Positions 62,901 through 64,000 of a stretch of DNA of 64,000 nucleotides are shown here, piece by piece; within the stretch, counting starts at the first letter, position 1, and every line of letters starts with the position of its first letter. This DNA is from an uncultured Cellvibrio sp. GTDB lineage: Bacteria > Pseudomonadota > Gammaproteobacteria > Pseudomonadales > Cellvibrionaceae. Below the pieces are notes generated by a model. That model did no database searches. It was not told the origin of the DNA and was given only the letters and a program-made list of their open reading frames with translations. The stretch covers positions 16,413 through 80,412 of the forward strand of contig CAMLKG010000019.1 of the NCBI GenBank assembly GCA_946480695.1. The letters run 5' to 3'. The translations under genes and the position numbers were made by a program.

Positions 62901-64000
62901 TGTGTTGAGAGGTTGGCGGCAAGCTGGTTTACGTTTTCAGTTAAATCTTTCCAGGTTCCCGCCGCACCGGGTACGCTCGCTTGCCCACCGAGCTTTCCTT
63001 CCACACCCACTTCGCGCGCTACGGTAGTCGCCTGGTCGGCAAATACCGCGAGGGTGTCAGTCATTTCGTTAATTGTGTTGGCGAGTGCCGCGATTTCACC
63101 TTGCGCCGCCACGGTCAATTTTTTCTTGAGGTCGCCATTGGCAACAGCGGTTACCACACCCGCAATACCGCGCACTTGCGCGGTTAAGTTAGCAGCCATG
63201 AAGTTCACATTATCGGTAAGGTCTTTCCAGGTACCGGCCGCACCTTCCACTTGCGCCTGGCCACCGAGTTTCCCTTCTGTTCCCACCTCGCGCGCCACAC
63301 GGGTTACTTCCGATGCAAATGAGGAAAGCTGGTCCACCATCACGTTGATGGTATCTTTCAATTGGAGGATTTCCCCCTTCACGTCCACCGTGATTTTTTT
63401 TGACAGGTCGCCGTTCGCCACCGCTGTGGTTACCGCTGCGATGTTACGCACCTGGTCGGTCAAATTGGAGGCCATGAAGTTCACATTGTCGGTCAGGTCC
63501 TTCCAGGTACCTGACGCACCCGGTACGTTTGCCTGGCCACCGAGGCGACCTTCAGTACCCACCTCGCGCGCAACACGTGTTACTTCGGACGCGAACGAAC
63601 GCAACTGGTCCACCATAGTGTTGATGGTGTCTTTTAATTGAAGGATTTCGCCTTTGGCATCGGCGGAAATTTTCTTGGAGAGATCGCCGTTCGCTACCGC
63701 GGTGGTGACATCGGCAATGTTACGCACTTGCGATGTGAGGTTACCGGCCATGGAGTTTACCGAGTCGGTTAAATCCTTCCAGGTGCCTGCCACGCCGGAT
63801 ACGTTCGCTTGCCCACCGAGCTTTCCTTCCGTACCTACTTCCCGCGCCACGCGCGTTACCTCCGAGGCGAAGGACGAGAGCTGGTCCACCATCACGTTGA
63901 TGGTGTCTTTCAATTCGAGGATTTCACCCTTTGCATCCGCCGTGATTTTTTTCGACAAATCGCCACGTGCCACCGCCGTGGTTACATCCGCAATATTGCG
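59945..64000 (-). CDS. HAMP-repeat hybrid histidine kinase, partial
   Basis: The frame is open to the window edge, so the N-terminus is missing. From the edge inward it has at least five HAMP-type repeats (64000 to about 62760), a GAF domain (about 62690-62290), a coiled coil, HisKA with [13 protein letters not shown] near 62040, HATPase (about 61750-61340) and three receivers (about 61150-60810, 60760-60430, 60310-59960). The second and third receivers keep the phosphorylated aspartate ([24 protein letters not shown]). The first reads [12 protein letters not shown], with lysine in its place. Such kinases sense turgor or oxidative stress in fungi and related signals in bacteria. The input here is unknown. 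Confidence 0.93.
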   Translation of the reverse strand, partial: RNIADVTTAVARGDLSKKITADAKGEILELKDTINVMVDQLSSFASEVTRVAREVGTEGKLGGQANVSGVAGTWKDLTDSVNSMAGNLTSQVRNIADVTTAVANGDLSKKISADAKGEILQLKDTINTMVDQLRSFASEVTRVAREVGTEGRLGGQANVPGASGTWKDLTDNVNFMASNLTDQVRNIAAVTTAVANGDLSKKITVDVKGEILQLKDTINVMVDQLSSFASEVTRVAREVGTEGKLGGQAQVEGAAGTWKDLTDNVNFMAANLTAQVRGIAGVVTAVANGDLKKKLTVAAQGEIAALANTINEMTDTLAVFADQATTVAREVGVEGKLGGQASVPGAAGTWKDLTENVNQLAANLSTQVRAIAEVATAVTRGDLSRSIQVKARGEVSDLKDNINEMIRNLKETTQKNAQQDWLKTNLARFTRLLQGQRELETVTSLILSELAPLVSAHHGVFYMMDSTTGDSRLRMIASYGYQSNRELPTAFLPGEGLVGQCALEKTRIWLTDVPSDYIQVSSGLGSAPPNNIVILPILFEQQVKAVVEIASLDRFTDTHLSFLDQLMESIGVVLNTIETNSRTESLLTQSQSLAQELQQTNQELAEKARLLSEQNIEVERKNTEVEQAKMELEEKASQLALSSKYKSEFLANMSHELRTPLNSLLILAQQLSDNPSGNLTDKQVEYARTIHGSGSDLLTLINDILDLSKIESGTVTLEISEYRFQAIRNYVERTFRHMAEAKQLGFSIELDNSLPASMMTDTTRLQQILKNLLSNAFKFTARGQVTLSISLKIAGWTVDHPTLSQADAVLAFTVSDSGVGIAADKLQLIFEAFQQADGSTARRYGGTGLGLSISRELARLLGGEIRVESEVDVGSTFTLYLPYQRGASVNHLSALDNSLRTPALPPNVIYHARAGKTQTLATTDYATEQKNSEPGTDVGSEDSFDDRALTSEGDPAVLIVEDDESSARLLLQAAREHNFKGIVTLTGDAVLTLARDYLPSAILLKLQLNDADGFAILDRLKRDPATRHIPVHLFSTQPATESALQEEERQNAIRLGAISYLPEPITSERLQDEFLRIQGYLHREKCNLLVVEDDELQRKNIVELIGTADVNIIAVGTGADALTALSSTHFDCVVLDLTLPDMSGFDVIDTMGKTEGMRDVPVIVYTAKELNRKEITKLKRIGKTVVVKDARSPERLLNETSLFLHRAHASMPEPQRRMMDAIRDADGVLAGRKVLIVDDDLRNIFALSSVLERQNMKVLFAENGRDGIEVLEKDADIEIVLMDIMMPEMDGYDTMRAIRQIPRFKSLPIITLTAKAMKGDRDKCIAAGASDYITKPVDIPQLLSLMRVWLH
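62760..64000 (-). repeat. Tandem 276-bp direct repeats encoding HAMP units
   Basis: The kinase gene holds a row of direct repeats with a period of 92 codons (276 bases), continuing past the edge. Each begins [14 protein letters not shown] or a variant and contains [18 protein letters not shown] and [11 protein letters not shown]. The three units nearest the edge are most alike. The two nearest the GAF domain differ more, for instance having [15 protein letters not shown] or [15 protein letters not shown]. Confidence 0.93.

Noticed and set aside
62727..63641. 304-residue plus-strand frame opposite the HAMP repeats
   Set aside because: It is a repeat-driven antisense frame to a gene with clear domains on the other strand. 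Its repeated Ser/Thr-rich text mirrors the HAMP codons and it has no ribosome site.

Overview
The window looks like chromosomal DNA of a free-living gammaproteobacterium close to Cellvibrio and its relatives. This is inferred from gene content, not from a marker gene. The clues are an EarP/EF-P pair of the arginine-rhamnosylation type, ribosome modulation factor beside pyrD, a 1.6-kDa-residue-class NAD-glutamate dehydrogenase (1631 residues), MsrPQ, a hexuronate-type MFS carrier and many small families typical of this group. Coding density is high. I see no insertion sequence, prophage, CRISPR array or rRNA operon. The two tRNA genes both encode their 3' CCA.

Layout. 1-1161 (minus): an acylating acetaldehyde dehydrogenase-like enzyme and the start of an unrecognised partner cut by the window edge. 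1709-4013 (plus): two unknown genes, one with an ISL3-like N-terminus, a helix-turn-helix and three tandem helical repeats, the other with a FIST-like C-terminus. 4078-7836: small envelope proteins, an MsbA-type ABC exporter and a DUF2058 protein. 8012-9844: earP and efp. 9970-14809 (minus): rlmL, a secreted unknown, msrP and msrQ. 15052-21672: rmf, pyrD, a DUF2835 protein and the NAD-glutamate dehydrogenase. 21893-29162 (plus): a MoxR/DUF58/DUF4381/VWA/VWA-TPR/BatD (Bat-type) operon. 30293-36123 (minus): nadK, a metallophosphatase, a rhomboid protease, a DUF1315 protein and pepN. 36222-40798: a DUF1853 protein, a double cyclic-nucleotide-binding/rhodanese fusion, a PLP-dependent deaminase/desulfhydrase and a coiled-coil protein with a Cys/His tail. 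40987-41607: two convergent mini-ORFs, then tRNA-Asp and tRNA-Val with a clear promoter. 41773-48182: a PAS histidine kinase, a lipoprotein, trmA, a DUF2489 protein, rmuC and murI. 48232-50794 (minus): an envelope/stress group of BON lipoprotein, DUF3309 mini-protein, OmpA lipoprotein, DUF4398 lipoprotein and a CBS protein. 51000-52418: the MFS carrier. 52785-59068 (plus): an AddB/AddA-like nuclease-helicase pair. 59114-64000 (minus): a degenerate CheR-like protein and a giant HAMP-repeat hybrid kinase that runs off the window.

How genes work together. EarP should rhamnosylate the Arg32 seen in this EF-P, which relieves stalling at polyproline. MsrPQ repairs oxidised methionines in the periplasm. 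The Bat-type operon is likely a MoxR chaperone acting on membrane VWA proteins. The AddAB-like pair should process DNA ends. The hybrid kinase and CheR-like protein form a tightly coupled signalling unit in which the first receiver and the methyltransferase both seem to have lost catalytic residues.

Most likely undescribed material: the two-gene unit at 1709-4013, the 27-residue acidic mini-protein at 41062-41145, and the degenerate CheR/receiver pairing at the right end.
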